Source: an uncultured Oscillospiraceae bacterium
GTDB lineage: Bacteria > Bacillota > Clostridia > Oscillospirales > Oscillospiraceae
Length of the DNA: 43,251 nt
Direction: 5' to 3'
NCBI GenBank assembly: GCA_910585155.1
Contig: CAJUEC010000019.1
Span: 1-43,251, forward strand
Shown: one piece after another, positions 1-8,310 of the stretch
Numbering within the stretch: the stretch's first letter is position 1
How the letters are laid out: each line of letters opens with the position of its first letter
The notes under the pieces: generated by a model
The model's input: the letters and a program-made list of their open reading frames with translations, nothing else
What the model was told of the DNA's origin: nothing
Databases searched by the model: none
Position numbers and translations under genes: made by a program

Positions 1-1
1 C

Positions 2-61
2 GCCACCGCGTCCAAGGGGCTGCGCTGCGTGGGGATATCCTGGAAATCAAGCCATCAATAG
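2..61 (+). CDS. 3' end of an unidentified gene (partial)
   Basis: Frame 2 is open from the window edge and ends at a TAG at 59-61, giving a tail that reads ATASKGLRCVGISWKSSHQ. The stop lies just before the AAGGAGG ribosome site of the aminopeptidase gene, so this is probably the last gene before it in the same operon. The fragment is too short to assign a family. Another frame is also open here, so even the frame is an inference from gene spacing. Confidence 0.45.
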   Translation, partial: ATASKGLRCVGISWKSSHQ

Positions 62-78
62 ACAAGGAGGAGACATAC

Positions 79-1443
79 ATGGTCAAGCTTTGGCAGGGAG
101 AATCCGCCCAGTGGCGGATCGAATTGGAGACCGGCGGGGAGGGCACTGCCCTGTCCCTGCACACGGGGGCCCAGGGCCGCGTCCTGATTGTCAATCTGGG
201 CGGGGAGCCGACGGCGGAGACCGCCCGCCGGGCCGCCGCCAAGGCGGTCAAGACCCTCCGGGGGCTGGAGGCCGCCTCCGCCGTGCTGGACGCCGCCCCG
301 GTGGTGAAGGTCCTGGGCCCGGAGGGCCCCGCCGCCCTGGCCCAGGGGGCGGAGCTGGCCTGCTACCGCCAGCCCAGCTGGAAGGAGGAGCCGGACAAGC
401 CCTTTGCCTTCTACCTCGCCGGGGCGGAGGGGCCGGAGGCGGAGACCGCCCTGCGGGAGGCCCAGGCGGTGACCCGCTGGGTGTACTTCGCCCGGGACCT
501 GGTGAACTGCCCCGCCAACCTGCTCACCCCCCAGGACATGGCCCAGCGGATGGCCGAGGCCGCCGGAAAGCTGGGCGTGGAGGCGGAAATTCTGGATGAG
601 ACCCAGACCCGGGCCCTGGGCATGGGGGCCTTCCACGCCGTGGGGGACAGCGCCGCCCACCCGCCCCGGCTCATCGTGCTGCGCTGGCGGGGCGGGAAGG
701 AGGATACGCCCCCCATCGCCCTGGTGGGCAAGGGGGTGTGCTGCGACACCGGCGGCTACTGCCTCAAAACCGCCGCGGGCCTCAAAGGCACCCGGGGGGA
801 TATGGCCGGGGGCGCGGCGGTGTGCGGCGCGCTGCTGGCCCTGGCGGAAAACCGGGTGCCGGTAAACGCGGCGGCCGTCATCCCGGCGGTGGAAAACCGC
901 CTGTCCCGGGACAGCTTCCTCCCCGGGGACGTGATCCGCTCCATGTCCGGCAAAACTATCCAGGTGAACAACACCGACGCCGAGGGCCGGCTCATCCTGG
1001 CAGACGCGGTGACCTACGCCCTGCAAAAGGAGGGGGCCTCCCGAGTGGTGGACATCGCCACCCTCACCGGGGCCTGCGTGGCGGCGCTGGGCTTCACCAC
1101 GGCGGGGCTGGTGACCAACGACGAGGGGCTGTTCCTGGCCCTCATGAACGCCGCCAAGCGCGCCGGAGAGCAGTACTGGCGTCTCCCCGACTTCCCTGAA
1201 TATAAGCAGATGATCGAAAGCCCGGTGGCCGACCTGTGCAACCAGTCCAGCGACGGCTGCGGGGCCATCACGGCGGGGCTGTTCATCGGGGCCTTTGCTG
1301 GGACTACCCCTTGGGTCCATCTGGACATCGCGGGCACCGCCTGGGTGGACCGTCCCCGGTGGGAGTACCAGGTCCCCGGGGCCACCGGGGCGGGGGTGAC
1401 CACCCTGTATCAGCTGTGCCGGGGGCTGGCCGATGCGCCGTGA
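79..1443 (+). CDS. M17 family leucyl aminopeptidase
   Basis: Cytosolic metallopeptidase that removes N-terminal residues from peptides. The 454-residue protein has the M17 layout: a variable N-terminal domain to about residue 160, then the catalytic domain. The motifs VGKGVCCDTGG (216-226), GTRGDMAGG and NTDAEGRL (298-305) match the family's VGKGxTFDSGG and NTDAEGRL blocks, so the metal-binding Lys/Asp/Glu residues and catalytic Lys and Arg are kept. The length is slightly below the usual ~480-500. The ATG at 79 follows AAGGAGG at 64-70 with good spacing. The next gene starts inside its last codons, so the two are translationally coupled. The substrate is unknown; the family call is secure. 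Confidence 0.9.
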   Translation: MVKLWQGESAQWRIELETGGEGTALSLHTGAQGRVLIVNLGGEPTAETARRAAAKAVKTLRGLEAASAVLDAAPVVKVLGPEGPAALAQGAELACYRQPSWKEEPDKPFAFYLAGAEGPEAETALREAQAVTRWVYFARDLVNCPANLLTPQDMAQRMAEAAGKLGVEAEILDETQTRALGMGAFHAVGDSAAHPPRLIVLRWRGGKEDTPPIALVGKGVCCDTGGYCLKTAAGLKGTRGDMAGGAAVCGALLALAENRVPVNAAAVIPAVENRLSRDSFLPGDVIRSMSGKTIQVNNTDAEGRLILADAVTYALQKEGASRVVDIATLTGACVAALGFTTAGLVTNDEGLFLALMNAAKRAGEQYWRLPDFPEYKQMIESPVADLCNQSSDGCGAITAGLFIGAFAGTTPWVHLDIAGTAWVDRPRWEYQVPGATGAGVTTLYQLCRGLADAP

Positions 1444-3889
1444 GGCCCGCTGGGCGGAGGAGCTGACCGGGCTCACCGGCCAGCGGCTGCGGGCCATGGA
1501 GTTCCTCCGGGACCACCTGCCCGCCAGCGACCTGGAGAGCTGCCCCTTCTCCCTCTTCCTGGACTTTGCCGACCACGCCCTGGCCCTGCGGGAGGCCGCC
1601 CCCTGGTGCGGGGAGCTGGAGTGGGAGCTCTTCGCCCACTACGTCCTCTTCCCCCGGGTGAACGACGAGGACCTGTCCCCCCACCGGGCGCTGTTCCACG
1701 CGCAGCTGTGGCCCCGGGCAGCCCCCCTCCCCTCCTCGGAGGAGCGAGTGCTGGAGGTCAACCGCTGGTGCTGTGAGCACGCCTCCTATCAGGCCCAGGA
1801 CCAGCGCACCGCCTCCCCGCTGACGGTGTACCGCTGCGGCAGCGGCCGGTGCGGGGAGGAGTCCGCTTTCCTGGTGGCCGCCCTGCGCAGCGTGGGCATC
1901 GCCGCCCGGCAGGTGTACGCCCCCCGCTGGGCCCACTGCGACGACAACCACGCCTGGGTGGAGGCCCTGTGCGGCGGCGCCTGGCGGTTTCTGGGGGCCT
2001 GTGAGCCTGAGCCGGTGCTGGACCGGGGCTGGTTCAACACCGCCGCCTCCCGGGCGGTGCTGGTGCACAGCCGGCTGTTCGGCCCGGGGGACTCCCCCCT
2101 CCACGGCCAGCCCCTGGGCCGGGACGGCCTGGTGACCTGGTACAATCAGACCTCCCGGTACGCCCCCGTCCAGGAGCGGGTGTTCCAAGCCCGGCTGGAC
2201 GGGCGGCCCGCCGCCGGGGCTGTTTTCCACCTCCAGCTGCTCAACGAGGCGGGGTTTCACACCATCGCCTCCCTCACCGCCGGCAGGGACGGCCGGGCCC
2301 GGGCCGCGCTGGGCCTGGGGGATATCCATGTGCTGGCCGAGCTGGACGGCCGCTGGGCGGAGGGGGACTGCGGCCCCCAGGGCATCACCCTGGACCTGAC
2401 CTCCGCCCCCCGCGAAAACGCCCAATGGACCCAGTTCGATTTCCGCGCCCCCGCCCCGGCGGAGGGCCGGGCCCCCCCGCTGACGGCGGAGCAGAAGGCC
2501 CAGCGGGCGGACGCCCTGGCCCGGTGCGCCGCCCTGCGGCAAGCCCGGCTGGCGGCGCAGTTCGACCCCGCCCGGGCCGGTGCGCTCCCCGGCTGCGGCG
2601 ACCTGCTGCAAAAGGCCAGGGGCAATTTTGACGAGCTCTTCACCTTCCTTTCCCGGGACGGCGACCCCCGCCGGGAGTCCCTGGTCCGCACCCTGTGGGA
2701 CAAGGACCTGCGGGACGTGACCGCCGCCGTTCTGGAGGACCACCTGAGCCGCCTCCCCCCGCCCCCCGCCGGGACGCCGGAAGCGGTGTACTGGCGGTAT
2801 CTGGCCTGCCCCCGCGTCGCCCTGGAGCCCCTCACCCCCTGGCGGGGAGCGCTCCAAAACCTGCTCCCCCGGGGGCTCACGGCCCCTGACGCCCTGGTCC
2901 CATGGCTGGAGCGGCGGGTGGCCGCCGGCGGGGACGCGGAGGACTACGCTCCCCTGTGGCTGCCCCCCCTGGCCGCGCTGGAGGCGGGCCGCTGCGGCAG
3001 GAAGAGCTTTGACCTGCTGCTGGTCGCCGCCCTGCGCACCCTGGGCGTCCCCGCCCGGCTCAGGCCGCTGGACGGCGCGCCGGAGCTGTGGCAGAACGGG
3101 GCCTTCCACCCCCTCCGCCCGGAGGAGACGGGGACGCTGCGCCTCACCTGCCCCGGGGGTCCCCCCGTCTGCGGGCGGGACTGGACCCTCTCCCGATGGA
3201 CGGGGGCGGGCTGGCAGCTCCTGACCCCGCCCGGCGGGGACTGGCAAAACGGCGGGCTCACCCTCACCCTGCCCGCCGGGCGCTACCGGCTGCTCACCTC
3301 CACCCGCCTGCTCAACGGGGACCAGCTGGCCGCCCGGCGGGAGGTGGAGGTCTCCCCCGGCGCCCCGGCCCAGGCGGAGCTGCGCCTGCGGCCCTTCGAC
3401 CTGGCCCGGGCGCTGAGCGCCCACTCCATGCCCCCCACCCCCGCCGCCGCCCCGGACGGCTCCACTGTAGACGACCTCTTCCGCCTCAATGGCCGGCCCT
3501 CCCTGCTGGTGTGGGCGGAGGAGGGGGCGGAGCCCACCGAGCACCTGCTGGGCGAGCTGGAGGGCCAGCGCGCCGCCCTGGACGCGCTGGGGGTGAACCC
3601 GGTGTTCCTGGTGCGGAGCCGGGAGGCGCTGGACCAGCCCACCCTGGCCCGCACCCTCCGGGGCTGGCCCTCCGCCCGGGTGCTGCTGGACGACTGGACC
3701 TACAACCTGGAGGACTTTGCCCGACGCCTCTCCTGCGCGGACACCCCGCCCCTGGCGGTGGTGTGCGACGGGGCGGGCCGGGCGGCCTGCGCCGCCAGCG
3801 GCTACCGGGTGGGAGGGGCCGCCCTGCTGGCACAGGCCGCCGCCTGCCTGTGCCGGGACTCCCCCCATCAGAAAGGAACTGCGCCATGA
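1433..3889 (+). CDS. transglutaminase-like protein with second degenerate copy and C-terminal thioredoxin-like domain
   Basis: An 818-residue protein whose N-terminal half carries a transglutaminase-like core: GRCGEES with Cys140 as likely nucleophile and DDNHAWVE with His173, followed by an acidic CEPEP stretch that may supply the third residue. A second block around Cys521 (GRCGRKSFDLLLVAALRTLG) copies the first Cys motif but has no NHAW partner, so it looks like a degenerate duplicate. The last ~150 residues resemble a thioredoxin fold without a CxxC. No signal peptide is visible, so a cytoplasmic peptidase or amidase role is as likely as cross-linking. It overlaps the aminopeptidase by 11 bases and the response regulator by 4 (ATGA). 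The neighbouring peptidase suggests peptide processing, but the substrate is unknown. Confidence 0.75.
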   Translation: MRREARWAEELTGLTGQRLRAMEFLRDHLPASDLESCPFSLFLDFADHALALREAAPWCGELEWELFAHYVLFPRVNDEDLSPHRALFHAQLWPRAAPLPSSEERVLEVNRWCCEHASYQAQDQRTASPLTVYRCGSGRCGEESAFLVAALRSVGIAARQVYAPRWAHCDDNHAWVEALCGGAWRFLGACEPEPVLDRGWFNTAASRAVLVHSRLFGPGDSPLHGQPLGRDGLVTWYNQTSRYAPVQERVFQARLDGRPAAGAVFHLQLLNEAGFHTIASLTAGRDGRARAALGLGDIHVLAELDGRWAEGDCGPQGITLDLTSAPRENAQWTQFDFRAPAPAEGRAPPLTAEQKAQRADALARCAALRQARLAAQFDPARAGALPGCGDLLQKARGNFDELFTFLSRDGDPRRESLVRTLWDKDLRDVTAAVLEDHLSRLPPPPAGTPEAVYWRYLACPRVALEPLTPWRGALQNLLPRGLTAPDALVPWLERRVAAGGDAEDYAPLWLPPLAALEAGRCGRKSFDLLLVAALRTLGVPARLRPLDGAPELWQNGAFHPLRPEETGTLRLTCPGGPPVCGRDWTLSRWTGAGWQLLTPPGGDWQNGGLTLTLPAGRYRLLTSTRLLNGDQLAARREVEVSPGAPAQAELRLRPFDLARALSAHSMPPTPAAAPDGSTVDDLFRLNGRPSLLVWAEEGAEPTEHLLGELEGQRAALDALGVNPVFLVRSREALDQPTLARTLRGWPSARVLLDDWTYNLEDFARRLSCADTPPLAVVCDGAGRAACAASGYRVGGAALLAQAAACLCRDSPHQKGTAP

Positions 3890-4560
3890 AAATTCTCATC
3901 GTAGAGGATGACCGCCCCCTGTCCGCCTCCCTCCAGGCCCTGCTCGCCGACCGGGGCTACCAGACGGACGCCGTGTACGACGGCGAGGCCGGGGTGCAGT
4001 ACGCCCTGCTGGGGGTGTACGACCTCATCATCCTTGACGTGATGCTTCCCGCGCTGAACGGCTGGCAGGCCGCGCGGCAGCTCCGGGCCCAGAAGTGCGC
4101 CACCCCCATTTTGATGCTCACCGCCCGGTCCGAGCTGGAGGACCGGGTGGAGGGGCTGAACGCCGGGGCGGACTACTACCTCACCAAGCCCTTCGACACC
4201 CGGGAGCTGCTGGCCTGCGTGGGGGCCCTCCTCCGCCGCCAGGGCGGGCAGGTGGACCAGCTTTCCTTCGGCAACACGTCGCTGGACCTGGACGGCTCTA
4301 CCCTGGCCTGCGGCGGGCAGTGGGTGCGGCTGTCCGCCCGGGAGTTTGAGGTGATGCGCTGCCTGATGCAGGCCCGGGGCCGCAACCTGTCCAAGGAGGC
4401 CATCCTGGCCCGGGTGTGGGGGTACGACTCCAACGCCGTGGAGAACCACGTGGAGGTGTACGTGGGCTTTCTGCGGAAAAAGCTGGCCAGCATCGGCTCC
4501 AACGTGCGCATTGAGGCGGTGCGGCGGCTGGGCTATCATCTGGAAACCAACGAGGCGTGA
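3886..4560 (+). CDS. OmpR/PhoB-family response regulator
   Basis: A 224-residue two-domain regulator: receiver (1-115) with acidic pair D8-D9, phospho-acceptor D51 in LILDVMLP, T79 and K101, then a winged-helix DNA-binding domain ending in the usual RLGYHLE-type strand. The start is the ATG at 3886, inside the stop of the transglutaminase gene; the frame stays open upstream but that is coding sequence of the other gene. No histidine kinase lies next to it in this window, so it is an orphan here or has its kinase upstream of base 1. It closes the operon: a strong terminator follows at once. Confidence 0.92.
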   Translation: MKILIVEDDRPLSASLQALLADRGYQTDAVYDGEAGVQYALLGVYDLIILDVMLPALNGWQAARQLRAQKCATPILMLTARSELEDRVEGLNAGADYYLTKPFDTRELLACVGALLRRQGGQVDQLSFGNTSLDLDGSTLACGGQWVRLSAREFEVMRCLMQARGRNLSKEAILARVWGYDSNAVENHVEVYVGFLRKKLASIGSNVRIEAVRRLGYHLETNEA

Positions 4561-4595
4561 AAAGGAGCCCCGCTCAGATGAGCGGGGCTCCTTTT
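4560..4595 (+). terminator. rho-independent terminator
   Basis: Perfect 14-15 bp stem (arms around AGGAGCCCCGCT / AGCGGGGCTCCT, loop CAGATG) followed by TTTT. It directly follows the response-regulator stop codon. A run of A on the other side may also let it stop transcription of the convergent small membrane gene. Confidence 0.92.
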
Positions 4596-4596
4596 G

Positions 4597-4770
4597 TCAA
4601 TATTTCAACACAAAATAGATCACATATACCCAGCTCATCAGGCCGTGAACGATGGCCCACCCCACCGAGTGCCAGGTGGTGTAGCTGATGACCATGGCCA
4701 GGGCGCTGCCAAAGCTGATGCCCGCCTTGGCGGCGCTGCCGGCGTTCAGGCTGCCCTTGCGTTCGTCCAT
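4597..4770 (-). CDS. small two-helix membrane protein
   Basis: A 57-residue ORF starting MDERKGSLNAG and containing two hydrophobic stretches (about residues 17-32 and 35-54) that could form two membrane helices. The ATG at 4770 has an AAAGGGGGG ribosome site eight to ten bases upstream. The frame is open further upstream, but only this start has a ribosome site. It lies just downstream of asnA on the same strand and may be cotranscribed. I do not recognise a functional family. Confidence 0.65.
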   Translation of the reverse strand: MDERKGSLNAGSAAKAGISFGSALAMVISYTTWHSVGWAIVHGLMSWVYVIYFVLKY

Positions 4771-4789
4771 ATGACTGTTCCCCCCTTTC

Positions 4790-4875
4790 ACAGCAGAATG
4801 ACCCCCGCCTCCCGGCACGCCTCAATGGTCCGCGGGTCCCAGATAGACGCCTGCACCTCCCCGATGTGGGCCTTG
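4790..4875 (-). repeat. 86-bp direct repeat, second copy of asnA 3' end
   Basis: These 86 bases are identical to 5013-5098, the last 28 codons of asnA. This copy leads into the sequence before the small membrane gene and ends with its own in-frame TGA, so it is probably the original 3' end of asnA, displaced by the insert at 4876-5012. Confidence 0.93.
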
Positions 4876-5012
4876 TTCCCCATGGGCCGTGCCCATGGGG
4901 GCCCCTTGGGATTTGACTTGCGCGGCGGGAATAAATCCCGCCTTGCGCCGAGATTTTGCCTGCGGCAAAATGCTCGCACGCCGCACCTGCGGCGGGGGCA
5001 AGGCCCACATTT
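4876..5012. repeat. palindrome-rich insert between two asnA tails
   Basis: A 137-bp stretch made almost entirely of short perfect inverted repeats: CCCCATGGGC-CGT-GCCCATGGGG (4878-4900), GGCGGGA/TCCCGCC (about 4924-4942), ATTTTGCC-TGC-GGCAAAAT and CGCCGCA/TGCGGCG (about 4979-4994). CAAGGCCCACAT at its asnA-proximal end is the inverse of ATGTGGGCCTTG found in both asnA-tail copies, so the insert has inverted-repeat borders. No coding capacity. It looks like a composite palindromic repeat of the REP/MITE type. Confidence 0.7.
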
Positions 5013-6024
5013 ACAGCAGAATGACCCCCGCCTCCCGGCACGCCTCAATGGTCCGCGGGTCCCAGATAGACGCCTGCACCTCCCCGATGTGGGCCTTGCC
5101 CAAGAGGTACATGGACACCCGGCTCTGGCCGATGCCGCCGCCGATGGTCAGGGGCAGCTCCCCCGCCAGCAGGGCCTTGTGGAAGGACAGCTCCCGCCGG
5201 TGGTCGCACCCGGCGATGGAAAGCTGACGGTCCAGGGACTCGGGGGACACCCGGATGCCCATGGACGAGATCTCAAAGGACCGGCTCAGCAGGGGGTTCC
5301 ACAGCAGGATGTCCCCGTTCAGAGCCCAGTCGTCGTAGTCCGGGGCCCGGCCGTCGTGGGGCGTGCCGGACTTCAACGCCCCGCCGATGCCCATCAGGAA
5401 GGTGGTGGGGTGGTCCTTTACCCAGGCGTCCTCCCGCTCCTTGGGGGACAGCTCGGGCCACTGATCCTCCAGCTCCTGGGCGGTGACAAAGGAGACCTCC
5501 CGGTCAACCGGGGGCAGGGTGGTGAGCTGGGGATACACCGAGCGCAGGGTGGCCTGGGTGTTGGCCAGGGCGCCCACAATGGTGCGCACCACCGACTGTA
5601 AGTACTCCACATTCCGATCCCGGGGGGCGATGACCTTCTCCCAGTCCCACTGGTCCACGTAGACGGAGTGGAGGTTGTCCAGCTCCTCGTCCCGGCGGAT
5701 GGCGTTCATGTCGGTGTACAGCCCCTCCCCCACGGAGAACTGGTAGCGGTGGAGGGCCATGCGCTTCCACTTGGCCAGGGAGTGGACCACCTGGGCATCC
5801 CGGCCCGCGTCGGGTACGTCGAAGGACACCGCCCGCTCCACGCCGTTCAAATCGTCGTTCAGGCCGGTGGACGCCTCCACAAACAGGGGGGCGGACACCC
5901 GGCGCAGGTTCAAAGAGCCCCCCAGGTCGTCCTCAAACAGCCTCTTGAGCAGGCCGATGGCCTTCTGGGTGTCGTACAGGTTCAGCAGGGGGGCGTACCC
6001 CTGGGGGATCACAGTGGTCAGCAT
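5011..6024 (-). CDS. asnA: aspartate--ammonia ligase (asparagine synthetase A)
   Basis: Makes asparagine from aspartate, ammonia and ATP in the cytoplasm. The 337-residue length and sequence match AsnA: the GLNDDLNGVERAVSFDV block near the N-terminus, SVYVDQWDWEKVI in the middle and the IGGGIGQSRVSMYLLGKAHIGEV block near the end, which carries class II aminoacyl-tRNA-synthetase-like ATP-binding residues. The ATG at 6024 follows AAAGGAGG. A good promoter (TTGCAT-17-TATAAT) lies upstream on this strand, divergent from the phosphoglucomutase promoter. The last 28 codons are duplicated downstream; both copies encode the same C-terminus, so the enzyme is intact. Confidence 0.95.
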   Translation of the reverse strand: MLTTVIPQGYAPLLNLYDTQKAIGLLKRLFEDDLGGSLNLRRVSAPLFVEASTGLNDDLNGVERAVSFDVPDAGRDAQVVHSLAKWKRMALHRYQFSVGEGLYTDMNAIRRDEELDNLHSVYVDQWDWEKVIAPRDRNVEYLQSVVRTIVGALANTQATLRSVYPQLTTLPPVDREVSFVTAQELEDQWPELSPKEREDAWVKDHPTTFLMGIGGALKSGTPHDGRAPDYDDWALNGDILLWNPLLSRSFEISSMGIRVSPESLDRQLSIAGCDHRRELSFHKALLAGELPLTIGGGIGQSRVSMYLLGKAHIGEVQASIWDPRTIEACREAGVILL

Positions 6025-6100
6025 GTTGGATGTCCTCCTTTGCCGCGAAAGTAGTTACGCCCGGCCTGTTCACAACGGCTCAGACGTACTGGCACTGAAA

Positions 6101-6129
6101 ATTATAGCGCGGCCCAGAAAAAAATGCAA
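6101..6129 (-). promoter_or_regulatory. asnA promoter
   Basis: On the minus strand TTGCAT (6129-6124) and TATAAT (6106-6101) are separated by 17 bp, a near-consensus housekeeping promoter about 80 bp ahead of asnA. Confidence 0.8.
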
Positions 6130-6135
6130 ATGGAA

Positions 6136-6164
6136 TTGTGTTTTGAAATCCATTATGGTATAAT
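6136..6164 (+). promoter_or_regulatory. phosphoglucomutase promoter, extended -10
   Basis: TTGTGT (6136-6141), 17-bp spacer, TATAAT (6159-6164) preceded by TGG, an extended -10. It is about 100 bp upstream of the phosphoglucomutase start, and its -35 abuts the divergent asnA promoter. Confidence 0.85.
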
Positions 6165-6178
6165 TTCTATATATGGTC

Positions 6179-6213
6179 GTGGGTAAGCTGGAAATTTCCA
6201 GCAAACTGCCCAC
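6179..6213 (+). promoter_or_regulatory. inverted repeat in the phosphoglucomutase leader
   Basis: The core GCTGGAAATTTCCAGC (6187-6202) is a perfect 16-bp palindrome, and GTGGG/CCCAC flank it as outer arms. It lies downstream of the -10 box, where it would be transcribed as a hairpin or serve as an operator. No terminator T-run follows. The regulator is unknown. Confidence 0.55.
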
Positions 6214-6269
6214 TTTCGCCGCTTATCTCTCCGCATTGCCCAATTTTATCTATCAGGAGGAATGAACCA

Positions 6270-7991
6270 ATGGACTACAAAAAAGCGTATGAGCAGTGGC
6301 TGAACGCTCCCGCTCTGGACCAGGCGGAAAAGGCGGAGCTGGCCGCCATCGCCGGGGACGAGAAGGAGATCGAGTCCCGTTTCTTCTCCCAGCTGGAATT
6401 CGGCACCGCCGGTCTGCGGGGCACCATGGGGGTGGGCCTGTACCGGATGAACATCCACGTCATCCGCCACGCCACCCAGGCCTTTGCCAAGGTGATTCTG
6501 GGCGAGGGCCCCGAGGCGGTGAAGAAGGGCGTGGCCATCTGCTTCGACTGCCGGAACAACTCCGACGTGTTCGCCCGGGAGGCCGCCTGCATCATGGCCG
6601 CCGCGGGCATTCCCGTGCGGCTGTTCGAGTCCCTGCGCCCCACCCCCGAGCTGTCCTTCGCCATCCGGGAGTACGGCTGCATCGCGGGCATCAACATCAC
6701 CGCCAGCCACAATCCCAAGGAGTACAACGGCTATAAGGTGTACTGGTCCGACGGCGCCCAGCTCCCCCCCAACCACGCCGATGAGGTGGCCAAGATCATG
6801 CGGGAGTCCGACGTGTTCGACGTGACCGTGGCGGACTACGATAAGGCGGTGGCGGACGGCCTCATCACCATCATGGGGGAGGAGACCGACGAGAAGTTCC
6901 TGAAAAACGTGATGGAGCAGGTCAACGACCAGGCGGCGGTGGACGCGGTGGCGGACACCTTCAAGATGGTGTACACCCCCTTCCACGGCACCGGCCACAA
7001 GCTCATCCCTGAGGCGCTGAAGCGGCTGGGCATGAAGCATGTGATCTGCGTACCCGAGCAGATGGTCATCGACGGCAACTTCCCCACCGTGGCCTCCCCC
7101 AACCCGGAGAATCCCGAGGGCTTCGCCCTGGCGGTGGAGCTGGCCAACAAGGAGGGCGCGGACTTCATCCTGGGCTCCGACCCCGACGCCGACCGGGTGG
7201 GCCTGATGGTCCGGGCGGGGGACGGGTTCAAGGTGCTCACCGGCAACCAGACCGGCGTGCTGCTGCTGGACTACCTCATCGGCGCCAAGCAGCGCACCGG
7301 CAAGATGCCCGCCAACCCCACGGCCCTGAAGACCATCGTCACCACCGAGATGGCCCGCAAGGTGGCCGAGGTGAACGGCCTGGCCTGCTTCGACACCTTC
7401 ACCGGCTTCAAGTTCCTGGCCCAGAAGAAGGACCAGCTGGAGGGCTCCGGCGAGGGGAACGTGATCATGTCCTATGAGGAGAGCTACGGCTACATGCTGG
7501 GCAGCTACGTCCGGGACAAGGACGCCGTCACCGCCGCTGTGGCCATGACCGAGATGGCCGCGTACTACGCCGGCAAGGGCATGACCCTGTACGACGCCCT
7601 GATGGCCCTGTACGAGAAATACGGCGACTACGGCGAGCGCACCATGAACCTGGTGATGCCCGGTCTGGACGGGCTGAAGAAGATGGCAGACCTGATGGCC
7701 AATCTGCGCAAGGATCCCCCCAAGGAGATCGGCGGCGAGACCGTCAAGACCTGGAAGGACTACAAGGACGGCTCCGTGGTGGACGCCGCCACCGGCGAAA
7801 AGACCGTCATGGAGCTGTCCGGCTCCAATGTGCTGCGCTATGAGCTGGCCGACGGCACCTCCGTCATCGTCCGGCCCTCCGGCACCGAGCCCAAGGTGAA
7901 GGTGTACATACTGGCCCAGGGGGCCAGCCAGGCCGACTGCGCCGATAAGGTGGCACGGTACTCCGCCTGGGCGGAGGGGCTGAAGAACTGA
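6270..7991 (+). CDS. phosphoglucomutase / phosphomannomutase family
   Basis: Interconverts hexose 1- and 6-phosphates through a phosphoserine intermediate. The 573-residue protein has the four-domain alpha-D-phosphohexomutase layout: FGTAGLRGTMG near residue 45, active-site Ser146 in TASHNPKEYNG, the metal loop DPDADR (304-309) and the C-terminal phosphate loop RPSGTEPKVKVY. Length fits the long PgcA-like phosphoglucomutases of Firmicutes. The ATG at 6270 follows AGGAGG at about 6255. It supplies sugar phosphates for glycans and central metabolism. Substrate choice (glucose or mannose) cannot be told from sequence alone. Confidence 0.93.
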   Translation: MDYKKAYEQWLNAPALDQAEKAELAAIAGDEKEIESRFFSQLEFGTAGLRGTMGVGLYRMNIHVIRHATQAFAKVILGEGPEAVKKGVAICFDCRNNSDVFAREAACIMAAAGIPVRLFESLRPTPELSFAIREYGCIAGINITASHNPKEYNGYKVYWSDGAQLPPNHADEVAKIMRESDVFDVTVADYDKAVADGLITIMGEETDEKFLKNVMEQVNDQAAVDAVADTFKMVYTPFHGTGHKLIPEALKRLGMKHVICVPEQMVIDGNFPTVASPNPENPEGFALAVELANKEGADFILGSDPDADRVGLMVRAGDGFKVLTGNQTGVLLLDYLIGAKQRTGKMPANPTALKTIVTTEMARKVAEVNGLACFDTFTGFKFLAQKKDQLEGSGEGNVIMSYEESYGYMLGSYVRDKDAVTAAVAMTEMAAYYAGKGMTLYDALMALYEKYGDYGERTMNLVMPGLDGLKKMADLMANLRKDPPKEIGGETVKTWKDYKDGSVVDAATGEKTVMELSGSNVLRYELADGTSVIVRPSGTEPKVKVYILAQGASQADCADKVARYSAWAEGLKN

Positions 7992-8003
7992 GCGCGGGTG
8001 TTC

Positions 8004-8216
8004 ATGGAAACGGTTTTTACTGTCTTTCTGGTGTTCCTGATGTACACCTGCTGGCTCTGGCCAATCCTGTTTGTGTTCAATCTGCTGGACTGTATCAAGG
8101 GGATTGTCCAGCAGAAGGAGGAACGGGAATACCGTAAAAACGTCCTCATTGCCATATTCAGCCTGTTCTGCATGAGCGTGTCCCCATTTGTGATCTCCAT
8201 GCTGGCAGCGGCGTGA
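8004..8216 (+). CDS. possible small membrane protein
   Basis: A 70-residue ORF starting METVFTVFLVFL with two hydrophobic segments (about 1-27 and 47-70) around a charged middle (QQKEEREYRKN). It starts 12 bases after the phosphoglucomutase stop; a GTG six bases earlier is an alternative start. No good ribosome site is visible for either. Base composition is lower in GC than its neighbours. It may be real but unrecognised. Confidence 0.4.
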   Translation: METVFTVFLVFLMYTCWLWPILFVFNLLDCIKGIVQQKEEREYRKNVLIAIFSLFCMSVSPFVISMLAAA

Positions 8217-8310
8217 GATTGTATCCCTGGAAAACGGAGAACGATGAACCTGTATTCATAGCCAAAATGCCCTTTGCGGAATATATTTAGCGGACGCATT
8301 TATCAGCCTT

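Noticed and set aside
4788..5048. Minus-strand ORFs across the duplicated asnA tail
   Set aside because: They are created by the palindromic insert and the repeat; no ribosome site and no family resemblance.
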